A stretch of DNA of 64,000 bases from Heliopora coerulea. Its lineage: Eukaryota > Cnidaria > Anthozoa > Scleralcyonacea > Helioporidae. The stretch covers positions 687,001 through 751,000 of the forward strand of contig JASJOG010000007.1 in the NCBI GenBank assembly GCA_030142905.1, given 5' to 3'. The notes beneath the pieces are model-generated. The model was given only the letters and a program-made list of their open reading frames with translations, had not been told where the DNA came from and did not search any database. This document shows, one piece after another, positions 23,601 to 34,908 of this stretch; within the stretch, counting starts at the first letter, position 1, and each line of letters opens with the position of its first letter. The position numbers were made by a program, and so were the translations under genes.

Positions 23601-26600
23601 CCTGGATTCCAACAGCAATGTGGATATTGAACTCGACATAAGATACATCTATAATTTATCCTTAACGTATGTATTCATTAAATTGAACTTGCGATTTCCT
23701 TGCGTTCTTTGGCAATTTTATTCAAAAACAATGGATGAAATTTAAAATCGAAAATGTTATTTTCTTCGTTGCTCAACTTCCACCATTAAACTTTGTTTGT
23801 CGATTGCCCTTCAAGGACATTAAACAGCAAGGGAAAAGTTTTTATGTTGATCAATTTCTTGATAACTGCAGGGGCTTATTAGATTGACATATATAAAACA
23901 ACAAAACGGTGGGCCATTTTTTTGAAACATTCTGTACGACTGTCGGCCACAAACTTTGCATGCTTTGAGGAATTTTGTGTTTCCGAGATTTTATAACTTT
24001 TGTGTCTTTGTTAGACTCAGTTGTTATGCCGAACTGTGTCTTTATTCAGTTGTGGATTCACTGTGAAAAAATTGGGCACTTTTTATTGCTAATTTGTGGG
24101 CTTACCAACTCGATGCCACATACTGCTACATAATATAGTTGATCAAAATTCCAACGGAGATCAATGATACCCCACGCGTTTCCAAGGCTCTTTCAAAATA
24201 AGCTTTGGAAATATTCTCGCTGCAATATGTGGAAGACACCTCAAATGAAATGGCTCTCTGATAGACTTCTAGAAATCAACTTCTTTTCTTTGTTAGAACC
24301 AGTTTTATCGACAGAAATTCATCACGGGATTTCTATTTACTTAAATGTTCTTGTGTTTATTAACTTGAAACTGAAGTCTTTAGTTGTAAATTTATCACAC
24401 TGGGAATACCCTGGGTATTTTTGATGGGAAAAGAACATAGATCATGGATACTGTTGTCTACACAAGTAGTTACTTTGAATTAAACTCTTGAAACTGCCAC
24501 GGTTCTTTTTTACTCTGAAAATGTAGAAATCAGATTGCGTAGACGTGGATTTCACAATCTGGAATTTAAGAGTGTATTTGTAACATATGCCTCCTGTTTT
24601 ACACACATTTATATATGTATATACATATATATACAAGGAATTCACGCCGGGTATTCTTTCCCACATGAGGCTCCTGCAAAATCTTTTTTATCATACCCTT
24701 CATTACATTGACTAGCTTGTATGCCCTGTTTCCTTTGGGCAAGTTTGAAAAAACAAATTTACAAGCGGTGAATGAAATCGTGACTTGCTTGTCCCAGGTT
24801 TAAATTTCTTAAGTAACCTTGCTAAGCCAAATAATGTCGAGTGGTTCATGGTTACTGCGTAAGACTAGCATTTTTGAATCCTGAAAACTTAACACAGGTT
24901 GAACTGCAAAAAGCAACGTAACTTTCAAAATAGGTTTTGTCGTATGGCATTCCTGTGCTAGAACAAAAATGTTACATATCACATCTGAATGATCCTGGTT
25001 ACCAAAATATAACTTTGATCGACGATAACCATGCTTTAGCTTCTGGTCAAATTTGGCGTTTCCGCAATTTCAGCTGGAGCATCTTGGTGTAATTATGAAT
25101 GCGCTTTACATTCTATTCGAAGGCTGTGACTATAGGCTCTGTACCTATGGTTTGTTTTTCTTCTTTTTTTGTTGCATAAAAATTCGCGCCCACTACCCAT
25201 GACCTACGATATATTTTTTTCCGATTAAAATATCGATCTCTTGTAGTGACAGTTGACTTCCGAGATATTGAGTCTAACTCTAGAAATTCAGCCCCTTCAT
25301 GGTTAAATATGCAGAATGTTTTACCTTGAAAGTATCCTTCTAGATTGAAAAAGCACGAAGATATATGACATCCAGATTTACTTATTTTACATCATTCGTT
25401 TTCAATTTTTCATTATTGAGTTGAAATATTCAAAGTTTCTGGATGTCACGCCTCTTTCAAGGATAAAGATTGCGAAGTGTGACAGCGAACTTGTCTTATC
25501 GACAATCTTGTTCCTGTCCCTTTCAATGACTTTCTTCCTACAAATCTCTAAGAAACGACAAATTGAAAAGTAATGTATCCTATATTATATTTCTAATGAC
25601 TAATATTTCATACCGTTCTCTTTCGAAGAAAAGCTTAGATCCTTTTTTTTTTGAGAACGTTGGTTTGGGACGTGAATCAAAAAACAAGCTTGCAGATATT
25701 GCCCGCCAAACTCGGCACATCTTATACACAATTCCAAAAATTTTGAAATTTTAAAACCAACTAATGCATGCATCCATGAAAAAAATCTCTAATCATTTAG
25801 TGTATTTACTGATGGCACATTGGCGATTCTCAAAGTGAACAGTTCAAATGCTTCTATGTTTCAGAGCGCAACGCTACATTTTTCAAAGAAATAGAGAAAC
25901 TTACTTGTACATTCATTGGCCGATTCAGCTGTGGCTCTCATCCACGGACGATCTTGGTAGAAAGGTAAACATTTTTCACAATTCGTTCCATGTGTGTTAT
26001 GTTCACATTCACAAACAAGCTTGCCTTTCTCGTTCTTAATGCACCTCGATGCATGTCCATTGCACTGACATCGTCCTCCAACAGAAAAATCTGAGACACC
26101 ATAGTAAAGCATGTCGTTGCTCAAATGTCTTGGATTACCACTGATTTTCTGGAACACCACCTTAATGTCCGTCGCCGTCACCCACTCCTGCAGGAGGTCG
26201 TTGTAGTCAATATTTGGAGCAGACGGTCGTCCTTCCAATGTGCTAAACGCAATACGACCTCCCCGTAATGGTCTCAAGAGATGCGTGTTAGTACAGAGGG
26301 CTTCCACCTCGTTTTTATGACTTACCGTTCCACGATTAGTTTTATGAAAGGTTTGCATACAGTGGTCTGCATAATACTGGTAAGGTGTCCAAGTCCGACC
26401 AAAATCGTTCGACTTGTAGATAGCCATTGTATCAGGTCGATACGAACAAAACTCCAAGTTGATGTACGTGATGTCAAACTGTTTTCCTAAGCTAAAAGTC
26501 AGAGTGATATTCTGGTCCGTGTCTGCGATGGGATCCGTTTGCCAGCAAGTCACATCAGAAGGGTTACTTAAGTCAGTAAGGTAAGCAGTGGGATGAGCCA

Positions 26601-26874
26601 GCTCTGGATTGCTTGCATCGCATATGCCGCATTTCTTCGAGTGTCGTGGACCTTGGCAGAATTTCCTCGGTTTCTTTTCTCCACACGTATGGCTTGCTGT
26701 GATTTTCTTCTTGTAAGCGACGTTCGTGAAGTCGGGCAGACATCGGTGAGGCCGTTTGTATTGGTCGTAGCACTTGTCTGAGCTTATTTCCTGATCGTAA
26801 AAGAGGGAAATGGTCTTGCCGGTCGTTGGAAAAACCATAAACAGTGCAACGAGAAGTACCGCTGTACCGTACAT
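17608..26874 (-). CDS. NTN: Netrin, secreted laminin-related guidance cue
   Basis: Six exons on the minus strand: 26874-25905, 21567-21379, 19617-19474, 18771-18721, 18616-18557, 17933-17608; 1,740 nt, 579 aa (human NTN1 604). All borders are GT-AG and every later junction is phase 1. Residues 1-19 form a signal peptide. A laminin N-terminal domain follows (about 40-265), then three laminin-type EGF modules: the first starts at [10 protein letters not shown], the second is exon 2 ([18 protein letters not shown]), the third exon 3 ([18 protein letters not shown]). A 17-residue linker exon leads to the C-terminal NTR domain (KKYCKRDF to the terminal CV) with its basic tail FQRRQRRG. Netrins bind DCC/neogenin and UNC5 receptors. 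I cannot assign it to the netrin-1 or netrin-4 class with certainty, though the domain set is that of netrin-1/3. Confidence 0.95.
18085..18420. repeat. GGTC/GTTC and CTTT low-complexity tract
   Basis: TCGGTCGTTCGTT-type units (18085-18200) pass into a CTTT/CTTCCTTTC pyrimidine tract (18225-18420) in the last netrin intron. Long open frames across it are low-complexity artefacts. Confidence 0.85.
19917..20329 (+). CDS. Candidate small spliced gene nested in a netrin intron (unrecognised)
   Basis: On the strand opposite netrin, 19917-19942 (starting MEQLKEESR) ends at a good donor (GCAG|GTATGA) and joins in frame to 20158-20329 after an acceptor (CGTTGCAG). The joined frame gives 65 aa, acidic/basic and free of cysteine-rich signatures, with ELRNETREY near the middle. 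Another ATG at 19834 opens a different 32-codon frame. GCCGCCATCTT, typical near animal promoters, lies just upstream. I know no family for it. It could also be a first part of a longer transcript, since CGACAT|GTAAAA inside exon 2 could be a donor. Confidence 0.22.
20795..20923. mobile_element. MITE-like element with about 30-bp inverted ends
   Basis: The left end (20795-20825) contains GGCGAATTTTATCGCGCGAA; the right end (20893-20923) is its complement with few changes (TTCGCGCAATAAAATTCTCC). About 129 bp, no coding capacity, in the netrin intron between EGF exons 2 and 3. Confidence 0.65.
22609..22723. mobile_element. Hairpin MITE with 30-bp inverted ends
   Basis: GTCTAAATTTTCGCAGCTGT at 22609 is mirrored by the complement ending at 22723; pairing covers about 30 bp and resumes inside (CTTTCACAATC / GATTGCGAAAG). 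The whole 115 bp can fold into one long hairpin. Lies in netrin intron 1. Confidence 0.75.
23160..23335. repeat. (ATTT)n microsatellite
   Basis: TTTATTTATT-type repeat with interruptions in netrin intron 1; open frames through it are artefacts. Confidence 0.9.
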
Positions 26875-27794
26875 GATGCCTTTTTGATATCACAAAAGAA
26901 GTCTTTCCACTCTGCTGGTAAACGTAATTCTGGTAATAAAGCGTTCTGCATGGAACAAAAATTAAAATCAATGAAACTTTAGCGGGAAACACGCAAATTT
27001 AAGTTCGAAGTGGCAATACGCTCTCTAAAAATGACAAAGTATGAGTGACTCTGCGACTATATAGCAAGTAAAACTCACCCAAACCCCGAGACGCTCGAGA
27101 TCCTGCAGACTAAAGCTATAAGCTCAACCTTGTGCATTTATATCGATGTTCTTCGCCCAAAAATGCAGAATATTACCCATAATCATTTAAAATTGCTACA
27201 AACCAATGCAGCGCAGCAGGGTCTTATCCTGCGAGACTATTTGGGTTATAAATGGCCAAATCATTCCGTACCTCAATTGCTGCGTGCAATCCAAACAGAA
27301 GGCAATTAGACAAATTGTGGTGTGATTTGAATAATAATGGACGAAAACAAAGCAAACGCCGGAAATCTTTCGCGTCCAATCGTCCACAACCTCCGTAGAC
27401 ATTTAGGGTCATTGTAGGAAGGGAAATATTAAAGCTTTGACCAAACAGTTGTTTTTCGTCACCAGGTCAACCCCGTTCAGCTGGGATTTACTTATTTGAT
27501 AAAAACACAGGGCCCCATATCGTGCTGAAAATGGAGTCTAATCAAGCAAGCTTGCCATTTCTCATTCCAGCAGGCTGTTGCTTGTATCTGCAAGAACACT
27601 GAAGCAATTGGACAGAAGTGGAGGAAATAACACCTTTTTGCGCCAGCGGTGTGAGCCAATTCACTCAACATTCCTGTCTTTTATTAATGGATACGGTGCT
27701 CGATTGTCGTAGATTTTATAAATTCCGTTACATACCTACAGTGTAGTATTAGTTACCTATTGATAATTCCTCACTATAAAGAGTCAACTTCATA
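26875..27794. promoter_or_regulatory. Netrin upstream region
   Basis: Holds the 5' untranslated region and probably the promoter of netrin. A CCAGCAG acceptor-like site on the minus strand lies a few tens of bases before the netrin ATG, so a separate 5' untranslated exon is possible. A candidate divergent gene starts at 27795. Confidence 0.35.
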
Positions 27795-30700
27795 ATGGTC
27801 GAGAGGTTGAATATGTCAAATTCGCAAGCTGAAAACGCAGCTCAGACGTATTGGCAGATAGAGGACGAAACATTCGGAGAGAACAGAAGGTTCAAGAAAA
27901 GCACAGCATCTCCAAAAACGGAAGCGTCTCTAGTTATTGCAGTGATCTCGCTCCGGGAGTTAGCTATCGGTTAGGTATGATTGTTTTATTGCCTTCTAGT
28001 TATGTTGCGACTTTTCTCCCTTGACCTATACAATTCAAGACGAGCGACACCACAATTTCCGGCCAGCTATTAAAAAGCCGACCAAATCGCCGCCAGCATT
28101 ATCTTTGATGTTTGCTTATCACTTTACGTCCTTTTCTTCAGTGATCAATTGCCTTCAGTCGTCTGCTCTTTTGAAAACAATTTTTCCGCCTACAAATTAT
28201 ACAACCGTGCTTCTCTCGCGTTTATCCAAAGCTCAAAACGGTAAATGTTGTTTTTAAGTTGGCACGCGTTGGTCCAAATTCACTAGACGGACTCTTCTGG
28301 GAACAGTTGCGTTGCCCTGAAGGTTCTTTTAGCCGACGTATTTTCGATAAAGCTGAAAAAAATCTCTCAACATTAAAATACCTAGTGATCTTTTTTTGGG
28401 TTTTATTTTCAAGAGCTAAACCCTTGAATCTCCTGGAAAGTCCAAAGATCCTTTTTGGGTAAGCACTAGAGAGAATATAAAGCATTAATATTAAAATTAT
28501 TCCTCAACTTTTGTGAACAATTAACGCAATCTTTGGCATCTTTCAAAAGCACGCGTTTTATTGTGGTGAAATATTTTACTTTTCGGCAGATCGATACAAG
28601 GGACACGTTTCTTAAAATGGTATTACCACATCCTCGCCGACACGCTGTCTCATCTCGCTTCCTTCCAAATAGACTTAATCGGCGTATGCATGCTTGCCGA
28701 TTTCCTAACAATTATTGGTCAATCAAGCCTTGAGAATGGTCTTGCCTGACCCTTCTTTGTCCTATCAACGAACAATTACTCAATTTAACCCTCTTCCTCA
28801 AATGATTGTCGAAGATGCACTGGAAGGAACCTCTGCCAACATCAGGACCGAAACATTCGGACAGATCCTTGTCACACGGAATGACGAACTCAATTTAACC
28901 AAAATAAATTCAAGTAATCATTTGTATGGATAGGGATATTAGTAGCTAATTTGTTAGAAATGAGCGTTCGCCTTTTTATTACAAGGCAGTTAAAACACTG
29001 GCGCAGCTGGTAGTTAATTGTCGAAACAAGCATCTCGGGTCATTTCTGGCCTAGCCAGCGACACCAGAGCACGTCAAATGTAGGAAAATAGCTCTAATCA
29101 ATACGAGATTACGTCCCGCCGCACCACCGCTAAATAAGGTGAATAACTTGCATGATGGTGATGAGATTTACAACTCGTTACAACTCACCACACTGCTTGC
29201 TGGCAACTGTTTCAGCCACTCCCGAACGAGTAAAATTACTCCGCAACAATCTCCGAATGCACTCCGATCTTCAACAGACAGCTTAGATGCACAGTTAATA
29301 ATAATACGCGAGCCACTTGAACTCTCTTGAGAAGCAGTGTTATCTGGTTCGTTTATTGTTAAGCTTTTCCTGCAGTGATTCGTGATGTAGAGAGATCTAG
29401 TCACAACAAAAGCTCCACGTCAAGTCCGTAATTCCTTTTTGTGTATCGTAAAGCAACAATGCAAGTTACCAAGAATCGGCACAGAGGAAAAACGACTAAA
29501 TATCAGCTAAATCCGCGCCATAACGATAGTCGACCGGGGGCGTTCTCCTTCTCACTCGATGCCACCTTATATAGAAAGGCAGTCTCCGAATCAATCAGCC
29601 CAATCCGTCTCTTTGGAAAAATTCACTTTCTGTTATACGGGCAGAGCTGTTCTGAAGCAACGTCACAGTGTTTTGGTAAATACAAGGCTCACAGGGCATA
29701 AAAAATAATGGGAGTTTCATCGCAATTTCCTGTCCACTTAATACGTTGATGTTGAAGCGAAATGAAAGCTTTTGTGTGAAAGATGTCGCTATCGTTAATC
29801 GGATTATGTGTCGGTGACACCGTCATGATGAAGTACACTTAAAGCGAATGCCATCCAATCTCTGAAAGTACACAGACGCTTTACTGTCCTCCGCCTATTG
29901 GCTTCTATCAAGCAAACATCACGACTCAACCAAGTTTTGATTGAACGCAAAGTAATTTAAATTCGCTCTTAATCCCTGCTATCGTTCGTTTTAAGTTTGG
30001 TCTAAACGGAATTCCAATTGATATCGCTTCCGATTTACTTAAATGTCTTTTGATCATATTGGGGATAGTAAACTGTAAAATTAGCTTCATCTGGGAAACA
30101 AGTTCAAACCTCCCGTAGAGGGTCATAATTCTTTCTGTCATAGTGTTTACAAACATAAATACGTAAGAATTCGGCTGAGGATGAAAGGTTTTATACCAGG
30201 AATATTATTTGTACACTTACAATCCTTTGCAATTCAGATCATTTTTAGTTGTTATTAGCTTTGACCCGACTGTCGGAAGGTATGGGAGGTTGTTACGGGC
30301 AAACTTGGAGCTATACCAATGGGAGGAATTTCTAGCCACGAACGTACTGTTGAGAAGCGTAACGTGAAAATAATTGCACCATTACTATGCCAATGAGATG
30401 AGAGGTTGGAGCCTGAGTACTAGGGTAAAGTATGATTATTTCATGAGCGAGCTTGGAGTAAATGACCATGTTCCTCAAAAAAGTCAAGATATTCGATTCA
30501 TCGATTTTCGGTACTTCTTCCGACGTCAACCTGACCTAAAGAAATCCGAAAGACTTTCCTTCTCCAGAAGAGCAGTCTAATGGCCACAAGTTCCTGAATT
30601 GTAATATCTGTAAACAAGTGGATCTTTCTTATTCCCCGACTTAAGACGAACTGTGACGCATAACAGTTATATTTCCCGTGTATCGCAGTGTACACTGTGT

Positions 30701-31847
30701 TATAACTGTTTCGATACATTTGTTTTTAGTAAGAACCTACTGATTAATGCAAATGCTGCAATCTGATTGGCTACGCTTACTGATATCTAACAGTAATTAG
30801 ATATGAAGTAACAGCGAGAAACACAATACCTACAATTTGTCTTCTGGGATGAATTTGGACAATGACTGGAATAAGTAACTTCGCACAAAAACAGTTGTTA
30901 GCCAGTAACTAATCGTTGAATAGTATACATAATTTTTCTCAATTATTCGATCAGAAATCATGGTTGACTGAAAATCTTATCGCCATTGCGATTTTGTGAA
31001 ACGTATCGCCATTGCGACTTTGCGAGATATGTGTCAAGGTGTTCTGCCTTGGTCTAGTAAGTTGATGATCTGGACGTCGTACGCAAAAACTTAGAAACGT
31101 ACCACATGGTCGCAAAAAGAGTTACGCAAAAGGCTATGAAGAAGGCTACAGAAGCGTGCTGAGGCCGAGCGAAATCGCTTTATTTCTATGTTCAAGGTTT
31201 CAAGTTGTAGATGGAAGGAAAAATTATCGCTTAAACTGCTCAACGATAAAAAAGGACACACAGGGTTGAAACCTTCTTTGTTTTATAATTACGTTGGTTA
31301 ACCGAATGCAGTAAATTGCTTTACATGCAGTTTAAATCATGTCATTTTCTACTGTATACACATCCCTTGAACGACTTTGGGAGTTTGCTTTAATTTTTTG
31401 AATTTCTGTGCTAGATCTTCTAATTTCTTCACGTTTTTCATAAATTTGACTCAACTTATTCCTTCAACATCAACTAGGTGGTCTTCACTACCTAATCACC
31501 AGCATGAAAGCTCTTGATCTCAACTGGATTACCATCAAGCTTGAGGGAAGGGATCAGTGTCATCTTCCATTGATACAGGATGTATTTTTGTAAGCATAAC
31601 ATGTTTATCACTCTTTATGGAGATTATCTTCTCAGCTTGCTTTGAGTTTCTTCATTGTGACCGTAAGTGGGGGCAATGTCATTAAACTCAATTAAACTTT
31701 TCTGTTTCTCTTCTCAGCATCGAATTTCACTGTGCCTGTATCATTAAAGTACAGCGTGCTTTACGGGCAAGCTGTATTCAGAGTAAAATTGCGACTGGAT
31801 TTGAACGCATGCACAACGACCTTCTGTCATGGCCACACTCTTCTCAG
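27795..31847 (+). CDS. Candidate multi-exon gene, unrecognised
   Basis: Three putative exons have compatible phases: 27795-27969 (begins MVERLNMSNSQAENAAQTYW; ends phase 1 at a weak donor ATCG|GTTAGG), 31478-31589 (acceptor CAACTAG; donor TTTTT|GTAAGC; contains MKALDLNWITIKLEGRDQCH) and 31718-31847 (acceptor TTCTCAG; donor CTCAG|GTGAGC; contains IEFHCACIIKVQRALRA). The last two, 128 bp apart, look truly exonic: borders are good and the frame runs through both. The link to 27795 is much weaker, and other exons may lie between or downstream. The basic IIKVQRALRASCIQ stretch is faintly IQ-motif-like. I recognise no family and give no function. The gene would run head to head with netrin. Confidence 0.33.
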
Positions 31848-32607
31848 GTGAGCCTACCCCTTTTTTGATACTTGGAGACGAAAGGCGGGGTTAACAGTCC
31901 ATTACATTAAAAGCTTTATATTACAATCAATTTTCTTCTTTTTTTATGATGAATTTTATTCTCAAAGTGAAGACTTCAAATATATATCTTCAAAAAATAT
32001 CATACACTCGAGATTCTTAAATGTTCAATCGTCGAAAGTTTGTAGCCATGAATCCTTCGCATGTGGTACATACAAACTTCTTTTTTCCTGATATACCTCG
32101 TCACCTTCGGGACGAAATGCTAAATGTGTAATCCATACGTTAGCTAGAACACAACTACAACACTCAAAGTTTTCGTTCAATCGTGAAATCCCTTGAAAAC
32201 CCTCCATAAATAATTCCGAGGATCTTTAGCTGGTAGGAGTGAAACCTGTCCCCCTTCTTCTGTAACACGGAGTCTAAATGAGTCGTTTCATGATTTCTCA
32301 CACTGGATCCAACCGGTTTTCAGCAAATAAGTGAACTGCTTTGTTGAAAAGCAGCTTCTTGCGGTGCAGCTGTTTCAGGCATTTGCCGTCAGGAGTCCTA
32401 ATCAGTCCTCATCATCAAATCATTAATCATCCTATTTACCGTGTGTCTCCTCGGACGCCGTTATAATAAATCAAACCTGACAAAACAAGCTCCAAAGTTG
32501 TCTCCTAGTCGGGATTTAACTTCACCCACTGCAGTCATTGTGTCCCGTGCCATAAATCATGGAAAGAACTGACCGGCGCAGCCGGCGGTGTTATAAGCTT
32601 ACTTGGG

Positions 32608-32975
32608 ACCTTAAGAACTCCGATGTCAACTTCAACGACGCGTCCTTCGAAACAAATAAATTCTTCATGCAAAACAAAGAGAATGAATAATCTTCATTCT
32701 CCAGGACATTCTCAACACTGTCGTCCTTGTGTATACAACGTCACCCAGACCATTTTCACGTCTTAAGGATGATGTCAACTAGCGGAGTTAAAAAAGCTAT
32801 TACTTAAGAGTGAATTCAACCCGAGAATACAGTCGTATTAGAAGAACTTGAGCGTTTTAGGAGTCATAAAGCAAGCCACAAGTGTCAAACATGGTGGTCA
32901 ACAAGCTGTGGTTTCTTTAAATGTTTTAATTTTAAAAGACGCCGTTCAAGTTGACGTCCTACATCTTAAGGTCCC
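32608..32975. mobile_element. Non-autonomous element with inverted ends, full copy
   Basis: The left end (GGGACCTTAAGA ... GTCAACTTCAACG, from 32608) is the inverted complement of the right end (CGTTCAAGTTGACGTCC ... TCTTAAGGTCC, to 32975). The internal 320 bp is repeated at 50230-50546 in the same orientation at roughly 75-80% identity by eye. No coding capacity. Confidence 0.75.
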
Positions 32976-33493
32976 GATTTGCAGCTTTGGCCGACTTGCT
33001 GGTTTGCTGTAACTGGGTATTTAAGACAAAAAGAGGCGAAATGTTTGTCTGGCCATGTAACTATAAGTAATGAGCCGGTGATTAGCTCGCTAACTTCTAC
33101 TTTACAAGAACTCTAGCATGGACTCGGTTTGGTGTCCTTCATCTAAATTGTATCGATCTAATTTTTTCCACTCACGTGTAAAGAGTCCATTAATCAATCA
33201 TTTTCCACTCCTGGCAGTACTGTCTGCAATAGAGCCAACCTTGCACTAGTGTAGGAAACCGAAGCCGAACCCCAACAATATTGTATTTGGTTAAAAACCA
33301 ACAGCACGGAAGCATCAACGTAAGCAAATTTAAAAGCAGCATTTTCTTTCTAACAACCGTTTCACCCTTTCTAAAACGCCTCCGTCTGTTCTAAATTTTA
33401 GAACAACGCTTTGAAGCGTGGCCAGATTGTAATCTGAGCAACCTGACCCTAAGAAAGTTTTTCCCCAAAGTTGGGGGAGTTGGTCTAAGTGAT

Positions 33494-33548
33494 AGGTTAG
33501 GATTAGGGTTAGGATTAGAATTAGGATTAGGGTTAAGATTAGGGTTAG
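33494..33548 (+). repeat. Degenerate TTAGGG-type telomere-like repeats
   Basis: GGTTAGGATTAGGGTTAGGA and variants run for about 55 bp. TTAGGG is the animal telomere repeat; the mixed GGATTA/GAATTA units show decay or an interstitial array. Confidence 0.8.
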
Positions 33549-33597
33549 TTGCCTGAAGTTGCCTGAAGTTGCCTGAAGTTGCCTGAAGTTGCCTGAA
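33548..33597 (+). repeat. 10-bp tandem repeat, five copies
   Basis: TTGCCTGAAG is repeated five times without change. The unit equals the stem I plus core start of the ribozyme-like motif that follows, so the array looks like expansion of the end of that element. Confidence 0.9.
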
Positions 33598-33630
33598 GAC
33601 CCCAAACAGCGTGAAACTCAGAATAGCGAC
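33588..33630 (+). ncRNA. Hammerhead-like motif next to telomere-like repeats
   Basis: GTTGC (stem I), CTGAAGA (33593-33599), a poorly paired stem II, GAAA, an imperfect stem III (ACTC/GAAT), A, then GCGAC returning to stem I (5 bp including one G-T). It is clearly the same family as the motif at 63044-63085, with which it shares most positions. Probably inactive because of stem II. Confidence 0.45.
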
Positions 33631-33714
33631 GAAGAGGACCTCCTGTATCTTACTATTACTATAAGCTCTGCCACAAAAAGCCATTGAACACTCTGTACAA
33701 TAGCACGAACACTG

Positions 33715-33717
<3 letters not shown>

Positions 33718-33756
<39 letters not shown>
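33718..33756. repeat. (TA)n microsatellite
   Basis: About 36 bp of alternating AT/TA. Confidence 0.95.
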
Positions 33757-33757
<1 letters not shown>

Positions 33758-33769
33758 GGAAAGTACAAA

Positions 33770-33830
33770 AGAAAATCATAACCGTGTCGGGTCTTTATAT
33801 GATAAAGACACATGCGCCTTTATATGTGAA
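33770..33830 (+). repeat. Short dispersed repeat, copy B
   Basis: Partner of 12205-12262 (see there). Here the palindrome GTCTTTATATGATAAAGAC is cleaner. Confidence 0.6.
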
Positions 33831-34772
33831 GAAGCTCATTTTTTTCGGCTTACAAAAAATAAATTTCCCAACTTTCTTCGCGAATTAACGTATTAGAAGG
33901 TTCATTTTAGAAGACATCAAAAAAACTCCGCATTTCGTGCTTTACCGGATCTAAAACACACGGCTATCGCCTCGTGTTTTAAATCCCGATAAAGTACTCC
34001 TGCTCGGTTTTTAAATGTTGCATATAGATATAGATATAAATATAGATATAGATAAAGACATGGATATGAAAATGGATATGGATATCGATATATCAAATTC
34101 AAGATGTTTTTCCATCTTCTATGGAGTTACAGAACCGCGCGTGGGTGTTCGGGACAACAACAAATATCTCACGGGCGGTGAGAACACGTGCCCCGAAGGG
34201 GGAACTCGATGGAAGAACGGAAGAAATGTCTTCTATTTCCTGTATGAAATGAGCTGTAGAAATAGCAGGAATAGCACTTCTTTTTAATGTCATCAAAGCG
34301 TAAATTCTCCATTATGTTGGGGTTGATGAATCATAATATATTTATGATTCTTCTGTAAGTAATTAATCACTGAAAAACCATTTTTGAAGTGATGAATAAA
34401 GTCTTAATATTAGTACTAGTGATCATTTCCATGTTTTTGTCGAGTTATAGAAGCATGGATTTCAACCAATCTCTGAGTTATTGTATTTCTGTGTATTTCA
34501 TGAAAACTACATTTTTTCATGGAAATTACATTCTTCCGGTCACTTTCGAACATAAAGAAAGGTATGTGCAGAGAAACGTTATTTGAATAAGAATTTGTTT
34601 TTGAAGTAAAATCGTGTGTGATGTTTGAAAACTTCAGCAGCCAGGTGGTTAACCGATGAACTGATGAACTGTCTTCAGCTAGCTGGGCCTCATACTGTGT
34701 ACATTTTTCTTTTCAGCCAGAGAGACAGTCTCTCAAAATAATAGATTGACAGTCACTCAGAAATAAACTTGG

Positions 34773-34778
<6 letters not shown>

Positions 34779-34844
<66 letters not shown>

Positions 34845-34908
34845 CCCTCTCTTTCTCTCTCTCTCTCCCCTCTCTCTCTCCCCTCTCTCTCTTCCCTCTC
34901 TCTCTATA
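34779..34908. repeat. (CT)n microsatellite
   Basis: About 130 bp of CT dinucleotides with CCCCTCT interruptions. The long minus-strand Glu-Arg frames across it are artefacts. Confidence 0.95.
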
